From Phlegmacium glaucopus (Eukaryota; Basidiomycota; Agaricomycetes; Agaricales; Cortinariaceae): DNA of 25,915 nt. Of the stretch, positions 1-8,495 are shown one piece after another. The notes under the pieces are model-generated. The model was not told the origin of the DNA and ran no database searches. It saw nothing but the letters and a program-made list of their open reading frames with translations. The stretch spans positions 610,277-636,191 of the forward strand of contig MU130073.1 in assembly GCA_015039465.1 (NCBI GenBank). Direction: 5' to 3'. Both the position numbers and the translations under genes were made by a program. How positions within the stretch are numbered: the first letter of the stretch is position 1; each line of letters begins with the position of its first letter.

Positions 1-148
1 GGAGGAGAACAAGTAGGAGATTCAGTGACTCCAGAAGGTAGAACAAGGCAAGAGAAGGTCAGGGTTTTAGTCCTGTGATATCCTCGAACACGTCGTAAGT
101 CGTGTAATACCTTACTGCGGTTTCAAAAGGGAAAGGCATTTGAATTGT

Positions 149-905
149 TACCGGAACTAAGGGTAGGTGATGTTAGTGCCACAATGAGTCTGCACTTTGG
201 AACCGTCCTTTGAATTGTCATATAAGTTTGAAGAGTTGGGTGAGGAAGATTCGATTGAGTAAGCTTTTCAAGGTTTTTAGTTAATGGTTATGTTCTTTTA
301 TACAGGGTTCTTGTGTGGGGGTCCGTCTGAGGACATGGGCTACATCAGCTTGGTTCCGATCAGTATAACTACTTGGAACCTCATGATGCCTGTTACAACT
401 CAGAGGAAGATAAGGAAAGTTAGTTGAGCAAAGGCGAAACTTAAGGGAGCCCTTTAGAAGTCGGTTCAGGTTAAGCCGACCGTCTGAATCTCTCGGGCTT
501 GGGAAGTGTCCATTCCTAGGATTCTTTGACTTTCGAAAAGAAAAGGTCACATCCGAGTTAAAGGCCTCGAGAAGGTTGTGTAAGACTCTGCTTGAGGTTC
601 GCTCTTTACGAACGAGACTGGATCGAGGTCTTGCACCGAGTCCTTCCCATTTCTTGGCCCTTAAATACCTGAGTGGTTGCGTTGGAGACAGGACCGAAGT
701 TCTTCCTCCCTGGATAATGACCTGTTCGTGGTTAGGTTGAAGTCGGGAAAGTTGTTTAGACGACTACATCTTGTGTTTGAGTGTTTAGAGGTTTACTTCA
801 CTGCCGGTTTCTTCAGCGGTTAATGACTCAGGTCAAGTTGCGGACTCGTTCAGTTGACATGTACCCCGTTCGTTGTAGAATCCATACTCCATCGTATTTC
901 CAAAT
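149..905. pseudogene. Ty3/Gypsy-like gag relic, readable only in the uncomplemented mirror
   Basis: Taking the complement of this stretch in increasing coordinate order gives a capsid-type gag reading frame around 497-570. It includes REPEPFTGKDPKKLKAF followed by LFQCRLNF, which resembles the start of the conserved gag domain of Ty3/Gypsy elements, and later a short stretch EPGIYG near 640-670. The frame has stops and frame changes between these pieces, so it is a decayed copy. Part of it (complement of about 700-905) is homologous to 2531-2690, which lies in normal orientation. The LTR end at complement 144-148 sits just before it, as expected for LTR then gag. Family assignment rests on motif recognition only. 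Confidence 0.6.
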
Positions 906-961
906 GGACAGTTACAACTCGGGTTGTTTATACCTCTCGTCAAGACACGGGTCACCTGACG

Positions 962-1376
962 ATATTTAGTAACAAACACAATCATATATTGTGGTTGGTC
1001 TCTCGTTACCTGGTCAGAAATCCAGTTTCCTGAGAGACAATAAGTAAATCCCTTCCGAATCGCAATCTGAACATTGTGTGTCTCCATCCTCCATTCTCAT
1101 CTCCACTACTCCTACTCCTACTTACAGAACTTTCCACTGACCCCACTCTCTCATATCTCTTCTCCTACTCACTCGTTCTCAGAAGTCATTCTGATATCGT
1201 CATCTGTTATCCCTATCTAACTGTCATTTCCCGTCTTTTTTACTTGAATCTCTCCTTCCTTAAGTGACCTTAAGGTGACTCTACTACTACCAATTCCTGA
1301 TTCTTGGCTTGACCTCCCTTGACTCCCCTTGATGGATAGGACCATGTTTTCTCGGCATAAATATGGGATTCCTACT
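962..1376. repeat. Repeat family B terminal part (copy B0), inside the reversed block
   Basis: Reading 1376 down to 962 gives the TATA-box region of family B (GGGTATAAATAC) through to its TTTATA end. After restoration it is an exact inverted copy of 2743-3157, and the identity continues 56 bp past the B end into flanking gag sequence (906-961). The copy is cut by the window edge, so its full length is unknown. Confidence 0.85.
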
Positions 1377-1757
1377 AAACTAAGATGATATTTGAACTGA
1401 GGAAAAACATACAAGTTTGAGTACTTAAATATAAAAGGAATTGCAACTGAAATATAGAATATAAATATAAGTGCTGTGTTCTGCCCCCGGAAAAGGTCCT
1501 GCATTCTTGGGTGAATAATCCATGGCTGGTGTGCTGACTGATAGTGGGAAAGTGATGACAAAGGAATAGTTGTTATGATGAAGGTGTGGTAATGGGTTTG
1601 GAGTATGTCGGAAGAGTTGGAATGATATGGAGAAGTCTCGGAGTCGGATGTAGGAGGAGTAGAGTTGGAGACAAGGGAAAGTACTGGAACAGAGTATGGA
1701 CTACCAGAAACAACTCCAACGGAGTTGGACCAGAGTAACATATGACAGAATGTAACA
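1377..1757 (-). repeat. LTR family A, 5' two thirds of a minus-strand copy (completed by reversed bases 148-1)
   Basis: The reverse complement starts TGTTACATTCTGTCATATG at 1757 and runs collinear with the LTRs at 8076 and 11105. It stops abruptly at 1377, and its continuation is found only if bases 1-148 are read backwards. The combined length is 529 bp, slightly shorter than the 572-579 bp of the two complete copies. The open frames across it are chance frames in LTR sequence; the same pseudo-peptide appears in every copy. Confidence 0.85.
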
Positions 1758-1758
1758 C

Positions 1759-2110
1759 ATCTTCACCATAACAACCATTCTTTGTCATCACTTTCCCATT
1801 ATTAGTCAGCACACCAGTACTGGATTATTCACCCAAGAATGCAGGACTTTCTGGGAGCAGAACCCAGCACTTTATATTTATCTTTCATATTTTGGTTGCT
1901 ATTCCTTATTATTATTTCAGTACTTGGAGCTTGTATGTTTTCCTCAGTTTTGAATACCAACTTAGTTTCCTCCTCTTGTTTGTCCTCTAAGTCACTGGGG
2001 CTTCTATCTTGTTCCTTTCTCTTCCAGTCCCAAAATCAGGACACTATAGGAGTTGTTCCATTCCGTCCATTCTGGAATTACTCCAATGTTTTCCCTTTGC
2101 TTAAACTTAA
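1759..2110 (+). repeat. LTR family A, plus-strand copy missing its first about 190 bp, running into gag-element sequence
   Basis: From about 1759 the plus strand matches family A from its interior (TCACTTTCCC, then GTCAGCACACCAG, then GAATGCAGGAC) through AAACTTAACA at about 2101-2110. It lies head to head with the minus-strand copy ending at 1757, so the two form an asymmetric inverted repeat. After TAACA, the sequence (ATGGCCTTGATT and onward) matches the complement of 149-210, which is the region just downstream of the LTR in the mirrored copy. Confidence 0.75.
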
Positions 2111-2188
2111 CAATGGCCTTGATTATTCACTACATTCATGGTGTTTCAGAGTTGCAAGCTTGGCAGGAATTAGGAGGTCTTTACTCTC

Positions 2189-2489
2189 CCCCACACATTC
2201 CAAGCAGGTCCGAGCAGGTCTGAGCAAATTCCGAGCAGAATCCGAGCAGAATCCGAGCAGAATCCAACCATATTCCAACCAATTTTACATCAAATTCATT
2301 ATAACCACCTAGGATCAATATACTGCCCTAACCTCTTAAATAAACCTTAATCCTAACCCTAAATAGACTCTAACCAAACCTTAACCTAACCCTAAATGAA
2401 GTCAGAAGTTGGTTGGAATTTGGTTGGAATTTGGTCAGAATTTGGTCGGATTGCTCGGACCTGCTTGGACCTGCTCAGAATGTGTGGGG
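2189..2489. mobile_element. MITE-like element with about 38-bp terminal inverted repeats
   Basis: The left end CCCCACACATTCCAAGCAGG and the reverse complement of the right end, CCCCACACATTCTGAGCAGG, match over about 38 bp with a few mismatches. Inside lie short degenerate direct repeats (TCCGAGCAGAA on the left, TTGGTTGGAATT on the right) and a CCTAACCCTAAA-type stretch. The flank to the right (AAGGGTAAAG) resumes the gag-element sequence seen in the mirrored copy. I could not identify a target-site duplication, partly because the left flank is also rearranged, so the superfamily is unassigned. Confidence 0.65.
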
Positions 2490-2742
2490 AAGGGTAAAGT
2501 ACTGGGAATTAGTCACAGGCTACCTTTTGTTCAAGAAGGAGGGACCTATTACTGGGGTACATCCTATTTTTTCCCCTCTCTACATCTGTAATTCAAATGA
2601 TGTTATGGTAAAGAAGTTGCCTACTGAGAGTTGGCCTGAGCAAGTCAACCCATGGGTTAAGCAACATCTTAATGAGGAGCATAAACCCTGTCAATGTTGA
2701 GCCCAACAAATATGGAGAGCAGTTCTGTGCCCAGTGGACTGC
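2490..2742 (+). pseudogene. Fragment of the gag-bearing LTR element, decayed
   Basis: This piece is homologous to the complement of about 640-961. It shares CAAGAAGGAGGGACCTATTA, then GAGCAAGTCAAC, then GCAACATCTTA in the same order, with indels between. It is non-coding as it stands because of stops and frame changes. From 2687 the identity with the mirrored copy becomes perfect and continues into repeat B. Confidence 0.6.
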
Positions 2743-4170
2743 TATAAATCATTGTTTGTGTTAGTATATAACACCAACCAGAGAGCAATGGACCAGTCTT
2801 TAGGTCAAAGGACTCTCTGTTATTCATTTAGGGAAGGCTTAGCGTTAGACTTGTAACACACAGAGGTAGGAGGTAAGAGTAGAGGTGATGAGGATGAGGA
2901 TGAATGTCTTGAAAGGTGACTGGGGTGAGAGAGTATAGAGAAGAGGATGAGTGAGCAAGAGTCTTCAGTAAGACTATAGCAGTAGACAATAGGGATAGAT
3001 TGACAGTAAAGGGCAGAAAAAATGAACTTAGAGAGGAAGGAATTCACTGGAATTCCACTGAGATGATGATGGTTAAGGACTAAGAACCGAACTGGAGGGA
3101 ACTGAGGGGAACTACCTATCCTGGTACAAAAGAGCCGTATTTATACCCTAAGGATGAGGCTATGTAGAACAATAAAAAGAAACAAATACACACTGTCAAA
3201 GGAAGAAAGATGAAGAGACAACAGCTGCAAGAAGAAAAGAACTGTTACGGCGACTATAAGCTTGCACTCGCGTTCGGTGCTGGGCCGATAGACCAAATAA
3301 CTAGGGACTTAAATACAACTGCAATCATGTTCAACAAGTTAAGACTGAGGGCGACAAGTTCTGAGCAAGCTGTGTAGATTAAGACCATAAGAGTACAAAG
3401 GTCTAAACTAGGGATCATGGCTATGGGTATGGCTCTTATATACTAAGGGGTCGAGTCAGAGATAAGGGAATGGTCCGTGCTGGGAATATGAGTCGGTACG
3501 AGTCAGAGATAGAGGGAACGGAAGCAATAGCTAAGTATAGTACATAGAAGGTTCAGGGCAAAGGGTAAGTAGGGAAAGGGGGTGGTGTAGGAAGGGAGCG
3601 ATGAAGGAAGATGTAATGTACAGTAGAGAAAAGGGGAGAAAAAGGAATGGGGGCCGTGCGCGTACCAGACGTTCATAACAAGAACAATGGAAAAGGAGGA
3701 AGAACAATAAAAAAATCTGTAAGATGTCAAAGTGTGTGAGAGAAAAGAAGAGAAGGCAGTGTGCACAGTCCAATAGAAAAAATATATTGACTCCATAGCT
3801 GTGGGGTTATGTCAAAAATGTGAAAGGTCCTGAGTCAACACTTGAAAGGTGCAGCCTTGTTCCTGAGAAAATACCACCTGCCCATGATCTCATGTCATGC
3901 AGCCTTGATAACACTTGACATACTGTGAGAATAATCCTCTGCTGCTGATTCATCTGCAACTCCTGCTTAGTTGTGATCCTTCTGGACTTCCTAAAATGTG
4001 ATAAAGATGGTGGGAAGGATCCAGGTACAATGTGAATGTTGGTTTTGGCAGTGAATGATAAGATAAATGGTAGATAAGTGAGGATAGGGGACTGAGTGAG
4101 ATCCAGGAGCAAGGTATGGCAAGGTAGATAGCTGAGGGGAAGACTTGTGGGTCCATAGCCACAACAATGA
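2743..4170 (-). repeat. Repeat family B, copy B1, 5'-truncated and split by a solo LTR
   Basis: The reverse complement matches the other B copies from TCATTGTTGTGGCTATGG (4170 downward) to the TTTATA end at 2743. About 385 bp of the family's 5' part, as present in B2, is missing. The TATA-box segment (GGGTATAAATAC-like) lies at about 3135-3150. A 438-bp LTR plus a 5-bp duplication interrupts the copy at 3238-3685. Removing that insertion leaves about 985 bp, close to the 1027 bp of the matching part of B2. The 3' flank (GCAG) differs from the CCGG seen at B2. Confidence 0.8.
3243..3680 (-). mobile_element. Solo LTR (438 bp) inserted in repeat B1, with 5-bp target duplication
   Basis: The segment begins TGTTACGG and ends CATAACA, with inverted TGTTA/TAACA termini. 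It is flanked by AGAAC at 3238-3242 and AGAAC at 3681-3685. Deleting the segment and one AGAAC restores the uninterrupted B sequence as read at about 9370-9385. A TATA-like stretch TATATAAGAG is on the minus strand, so the LTR probably points that way. It differs in sequence from LTR family A and is therefore a second LTR family. No internal domain remains, as expected after LTR-LTR recombination. Confidence 0.88.
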
Positions 4171-4330
4171 TGCAACTCCATAACTCCATCAGACTCCAAC
4201 CCTCCAGTTAGACTCCATCTTTCATTTTTTATTTTTCACATCACACCATTTTTTAATTAATTAATCATATTGTTCCTTTATTTATTTTATATCTCTGTTA
4301 TGTCCATATTAGTACTTAAATACCCCTCAG
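4171..4330. other. Short unassigned AT-rich spacer
   Basis: This stretch holds several CTCCA-type short repeats and an AATTAATTAAT tract. I see no gene or element end in it, apart from being the flank of the truncated B1 copy. Confidence 0.4.
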
Positions 4331-5016
4331 CCTAGCAGAGATCCCCATCCTTTCCTCTTTGGATCCCCTGCTAGGTGTCAGGGGACACCTATTGTGTCCG
4401 CCTCTACGCTTGCTTAGTATGTCGCCACCTTCACTTACTCTATGATCGTGTCCCATACCACATCCCTATTCCTGCTCCTTGTGTGCTCCCCCTCTATTGT
4501 GGTAGTAGTTGTCCCTTTGCCGATGACATCGCAACAGATGTCAGTTTATATTTAGTTTTACCTCGTCCTACCTTCCATTACGTCCTAGCCATATATAGTC
4601 AAATTGGCTCTCATGCCTGTAGTATATAGACGAAAGGTGGTTATCTTTGATAACCACCTTTGTATTAAACTTGGTTCCCGGGTTCCCTTATTGCCCTAAC
4701 ACTAGGTGAGTCACTTGTAGATATCTCTTCTAGAATATTATTAACTTTGGATCCCCTGCTAGTCTGACTAAGTCAGTACCACAGTTGCCCTAACAATGAC
4801 AAAGCCTTTTACATAATGGGAAATATAGCTGATGCATCCATAGATAGGCTGTTCTTGAAATGATGGGCCATAAATAAGTTCAAATGTGAGCCAATGACCC
4901 ATGCAAATAGTAGATTGATTGTTTTGTTGTATTGCAAGTGTTAGGGCAACTGTGGTACTGACTTAGTCAGACTAGCAGGGGATCCAAAGAGGAAAGGATG
5001 GGGATCCCTGCTAGGA
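4331..5016. mobile_element. MITE-like element with about 76-bp terminal inverted repeats, left arm split by an insertion
   Basis: The right arm (4940-5016) matches the left arm if the left arm is taken as 4331-4374 joined to 4763-4794. The outer 44 bp match at 43 positions. The inner part belongs to a perfect 50-bp inverted repeat, 4745-4794 against 4940-4989. Without the insertion the element would be about 298 bp with a 145-bp centre. Arm motifs include GATCCCCATCC, GACTAAGTCAG and CACAGTTGCCC. No clear target duplication flanks 4331/5016, so I do not assign a superfamily. Confidence 0.75.
4375..4744. mobile_element. Insertion inside the MITE, flanked by an 18-bp direct repeat
   Basis: CTTTGGATCCCCTGCTAG occurs at 4357-4374 and again at 4745-4762, on either side of 370 bp that are absent from the right arm. 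An 18-bp duplication is too long for most DNA transposons or LTR elements but usual for target-primed retroposition (LINE/SINE type), so a SINE-like insertion is my inference. The insert contains an 18-base hairpin at its left edge (AGGTGTC..GACACCT) and a 13-bp stem, 3-base loop hairpin at 4633-4661. I see no reliable Pol III A and B boxes and no poly(A) end. Confidence 0.5.
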
Positions 5017-5019
5017 TGG

Positions 5020-5545
5020 TGGATTACTTGCATAACCCCTTGCTCTTTCATTTCATTCATTTCATTACTTTCATTAACCCTCTGCTCTTTCATTTCTTTC
5101 CTTTCATTACTTTCATAACCCTCTGCTCTTTTATTTCTTTCATAACCTCTATTTCATTTCTTTCATAATCCTCTCCTTTTGATTTCTTTCATAACCCTCC
5201 ACTCTCATTATTTCATAACATCCCCTATATCAATGATATAAGTTAGGAAAAAAATAAAGGTACACATCTATTAAATGGCTCTATATTGAGTAATAGCCTA
5301 CATAAACTTCAAATTATGGCCCCTCACAGGAGTTCAGTTAGGGTTCAGTTAGGGTCTGGTTAGGGTCTGGTTAGAGTTAGGGAATATCAGTTATTTCAAG
5401 GAAGGTTATGAGTTAAGGTTAGGTTATGAAATAAATGAAAGCAGAGAGTTATGAAACAAATGAAAGAACTAGATAGGTTATGAAAGATATGAAATAGCAG
5501 GGTTATGAAAATAATGAAAGGAATGAAATAATGAAAGATTGGCCT
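5020..5545. repeat. Fold-back structure with tandem-repeat arms
   Basis: The left arm (about 5025-5220) is a degenerate tandem repeat of TTTCATTTCTTTCATAACCC-like units, with CTCTGCTC interspersed. The right arm (about 5400-5545) carries the same units in reverse complement (GGTTATGAAA, AATGAAAG). The centre (5221-5399) holds repeated GGTTAGGGTCT. The arms would pair imperfectly. This may be a fold-back DNA element, but I found no precise termini. Confidence 0.55.
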
Positions 5546-5825
5546 TTCTTATATCCTGGGCAGATAACACAACAGGTCTGTGGCAATTGCCCTGGAAATA
5601 TGATAACAATGGTAGCTACCACTTGGAGTTCACATATTCTAGGCTAACAGTGCAGTTGGAAAGGTTTGAAGGAATCAACACTAAAATAAGATTACTCATG
5701 GAGAACTCACCATAGCTAAAGGTCTTTCTGTTGCCATGCAACTTACAAAAAAAGATAGAAGATGATCAAAAGAGGATGGGAAGAATAAATATGTAGAAGG
5801 TATAATTGGCACCATAAATAAGGTA

Positions 5826-6054
5826 GGGCACATGCACATTCTACAAATGTCACATGATTAATTGTCATCAAAATTTTTTAATAGTGCCCGCAATTCAGAA
5901 AAAAACAAAATTTCAGCTGCACTAGTCAGTAGATAAAGAAATTCTTTAAAACTTGGTGCAGCTGAAATTTTGGTTTTTGTCCTTTAAAAAGTGCAATTTC
6001 AAGTTTATTTTCACCTGATGTTTGTAGAATGTGCATGCACTTGGCATATGCCCC
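5826..6054. mobile_element. Inverted-repeat element with about 97-bp arms and a short loop
   Basis: Arms 5826-5922 and 5956-6054 are imperfect reverse complements. Shared blocks are TGCACATTCTACAAA near the ends and AAATTTCAGCTGCAC next to the loop, with an intermediate A/T-rich block between them. The loop is only about 33 bases. Size and shape suit a MITE or a decayed hairpin element. I see no clear target duplication. Confidence 0.65.
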
Positions 6055-6372
6055 TATATTGGCTGAAATGCACAATTAGTGATGTGCCAGCTAGGGCCTG
6101 AGAGATGGTCTACATCAGCTTTTGGCCTTGGCCTAGGATTTTCAAAAGCCAGAGCCAGTGGCCTTTCTGCTTCAGAAATTTGAAATAAATAAATAAATAA
6201 ATTTACAGACTGTCAGTAGAAAAATTCTACTTTCTACTTGATGTCAAATCCTACTGTTGAGAAGGCCAGCAAAGAGCAGTTTAAGCCATCAACAAGAATA
6301 AGGGATACTAACAATATTGGTGAACTTCAGATAGCTTCTCACTGGAAGGCATGGGACAATGCTACTACCCAC
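6055..6372. other. Unassigned intergenic stretch with an AAAT microsatellite
   Basis: It contains AAATAAATAAATAAATAAAT at about 6182-6201 and otherwise no supported gene, repeat arm or regulatory signal. Confidence 0.4.
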
Positions 6373-7827
6373 ACATCAGGAAAAATGATTTTGGCCCTAG
6401 GTAGCCTTGGGTAATTTGTTAGTATCACATCACTACTCAGGACATCCCAGGACATCCTAGAGCAGTACAGGTAAAATTTGAGTGTTACACACTTATCCAA
6501 GGACACCCACCTTAGGACAACCTAGGACAGCATAGATAAAGTTTTGAGTGTCACCCATTTTCTCAGGACACCTTTAGTGTATCCTGGTGCATTGACCATC
6601 TGGATTAAATCACATCAGGAGGCCCTGGGAGTCCCTTAGAATTTATGAATTTTGCTAGAAAATCTTTAACCACTGTGTCCAAGAAAGTATTTTGCAGTTT
6701 TCTCAATAAGGAGAGCTGCTATTAATATAATTTAAAAATATTCAGGGTCCTAAAACAATTCTCTACCATCTTTAAAAAAATTTCCTTTTTGGGAATTTAT
6801 GTAATCTACCCTGACCCAGCACCATATGCTCAAATCATGCTTATCTGTGATCATGTGACCAATGGTCTGTGCGCCATCCAAAAGATGTATAAAACCTAGT
6901 GATTGTCAAGGGTTTCAAAACCCCTGGAGGGTCTGGGGTAAGGGTACGGAGGGTAGGGGTAAGGGTTGGCATTTTGTACCCTTGGAAAACCCTTACCCTT
7001 GACAAGGGTTCAAGGGTTTCAATTTCTATTTTTAACATAAGATTTTGTCAAAATATTAGCATTTTTCTGCTTCCAAGTTATATAAATTCTACATTATTGG
7101 ATTTAATAAGTATAAAACTGAACAATAAACTAAACATTGCAGAGAAGGCAAAAATATGTGAATTTGACATATTGAGGCAGTTATTTATTCTAAATTACAT
7201 GTAATAGAGCTATTAATGCTTGATAATGTAAATAAAACATGGTAGGTAATCAGATTCATATATATATAAGCCTTAGAGTAAATACCCTTGACCATAGTAC
7301 CCCTGTACCCTTCATACCCCTCAAAACCCTTACCCTTACCCTCCAAAACCCCTACCCCTGTCCAGGGGTAGGGGTTTGGAGGGTAAGGGTAAGGGTACAA
7401 AAGTTTTACCCCAGGGTTACCCCTGACAATCACTAATAAAACCACCCACAATTTTGTTTTCTTATTTCCTACTTCCCCAGTATTATACTAGTGTATTTAT
7501 GTATCACTATTTTATTATTATTTTATTACTAGTATATATGATGTTTAGAATAATTGAATATAATTTTATTATTATTATTATTATTCTGTTGTGTGAGACC
7601 ACTCAAATATCTGGTTTATATATGTTTTCTAGCATCAGATCCAAAGGGACTAAGGCTGCCTCAGGATGCTCTCAGGTTGCCTCAGGTTGCCCCAGGACAG
7701 CCTAAGACTTTTCATACACAGGTAACTTACACCCCAGGGCGACCTCTTGACCTGAGTGCCCTGAGCTGCCTGAGGCACCCCAGGACATTTCAGGACAGCC
7801 TAGGGCAGAAGTCATTTTTCCTGATGT
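6373..7827. mobile_element. Element with ACATCAGGAAAAATGA inverted ends, possible non-autonomous Plavaka relative
   Basis: The left end ACATCAGGAAAAATGA (6373) is repeated inverted at the right end (7812-7827). Just inside both ends are subterminal direct repeats of the CTCAGGACA / CCTAGGACAG type (6400-6570 and 7630-7810), the arrangement typical of CACTA-like elements. The same end and subterminal repeats occur at 14064-14245, next to the 3' end of the Plavaka transposase gene. A hAT-type MITE (6897-7435) is inserted inside, leaving about 908 bp. I see no coding sequence in it, so it would be non-autonomous. I could not find a convincing target duplication. Confidence 0.6.
6897..7435. mobile_element. 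hAT-type MITE with 8-bp target-site duplication
   Basis: The ends are TAGTGATTGTCA and its exact reverse complement TGACAATCACTA. The flanks are ATAAAACC at 6889-6896 and ATAAAACC at 7436-7443, a perfect 8-bp duplication, which is the hallmark of hAT elements. Subterminal regions at both ends are dense in GGGTAAGGGT / ACCCTTACCC motifs in inverted arrangement, and an AT-rich core (about 7030-7270) separates them. There is no coding capacity. Open frames across it are by-products of the G-rich repeats. Confidence 0.92.
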
Positions 7828-8495
7828 ATAAGTTTGATCATCCTTTAAATTGATCCAAATTATTGTTGTTATTGTGTGTGTCAATTAAATTGAAATTCTA
7901 AATTTTGAAACAGTTATATTTTCCAGAAAACCCACACTCACATTATAAAATCATACAAAGTATTGATCAAATTATTGTTTTGAGTAGAGATTCTAAGATC
8001 TTGAAAATACATATTTTCTTAATCAGCTCTGTGTAGTTACATCAATTGATAGTGATAAAGATGATAAGAACCAACTGTTACATTCTGTCATATGTTACTC
8101 CGGTCCAGCTCTATTGGAGTTGTCTCCGGTAGTCCATACTCCAAACAGTGCTTCCCCTCACATCCTGAACTACTCCTCCTACTTCAACCCCGAGACTTCT
8201 CTGTGTCATTCCGGTCCCTCCGTCTATACTCCACACCCATTACTACTTCTTTGCCACTACCACTATTTCTTTGTCATCACGTTCCCACTATCAGTCAGCA
8301 CACCAGCCATGGATTATTCACCCCAAGAATGCAGGACCTTTCGGGAGCAGAATGCAGCACATTATATTTATACTCTATATTTTGGTTGCAATTCCTTTTA
8401 TTATTTCAGAACTCAAACTTGTATGTTTTCCCTCAGTTTGAATATCAACATAGTTTCCTCCTCCTAGTCTTCCTCTAAGTTACTGCAACTTCCGG

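Larger units (their letters stand above)
1..1376. other. String-reversed block (reversed, not complemented): LTR end, gag relic and repeat-B end
   Basis: The plain complement of this block, without reversal, matches real repeats elsewhere in the window. Complement of 906-1376 equals 2687-3157 base for base (471 bp, constant offset 1781). Complement of 1-148 matches the last part of LTR family A and ends in TAACA. Read backwards from 1376 to 1, the block ends ...CAAGAGGAGG and joins flush to AAACTAAG at 1377, which is exactly how the independent LTR copy runs at 10711-10730. Two separate lines therefore place the seam at 1376/1377. DNA synthesis cannot produce a reversed, uncomplemented copy, so I infer a data-handling or assembly error, or an inserted test artefact. 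No strand or ordinary gene call is valid inside it. Confidence 0.93.

Noticed and set aside
281..969. Open frames of 60-90 codons on both strands within 1-1376
   Set aside because: The block is string-reversed, so conventional six-frame translation is meaningless there.
1217..1741. 174-codon minus-strand frame resembling frames at 8092, 10643 and 8114
   Set aside because: The shared peptide comes from LTR family A; frames differ between copies and the first one also crosses the 1376/1377 seam.
2349..2400. CCTAACCCTAAA stretch as telomeric repeat
   Set aside because: Only two exact CCCTAA units in degenerate context, inside a MITE-like element.
7239..7436. GGGTAAGGGT-rich region as interstitial telomere
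   Set aside because: The motif lacks a regular hexamer period and lies inside a hAT-type element with defined ends and an 8-bp duplication.
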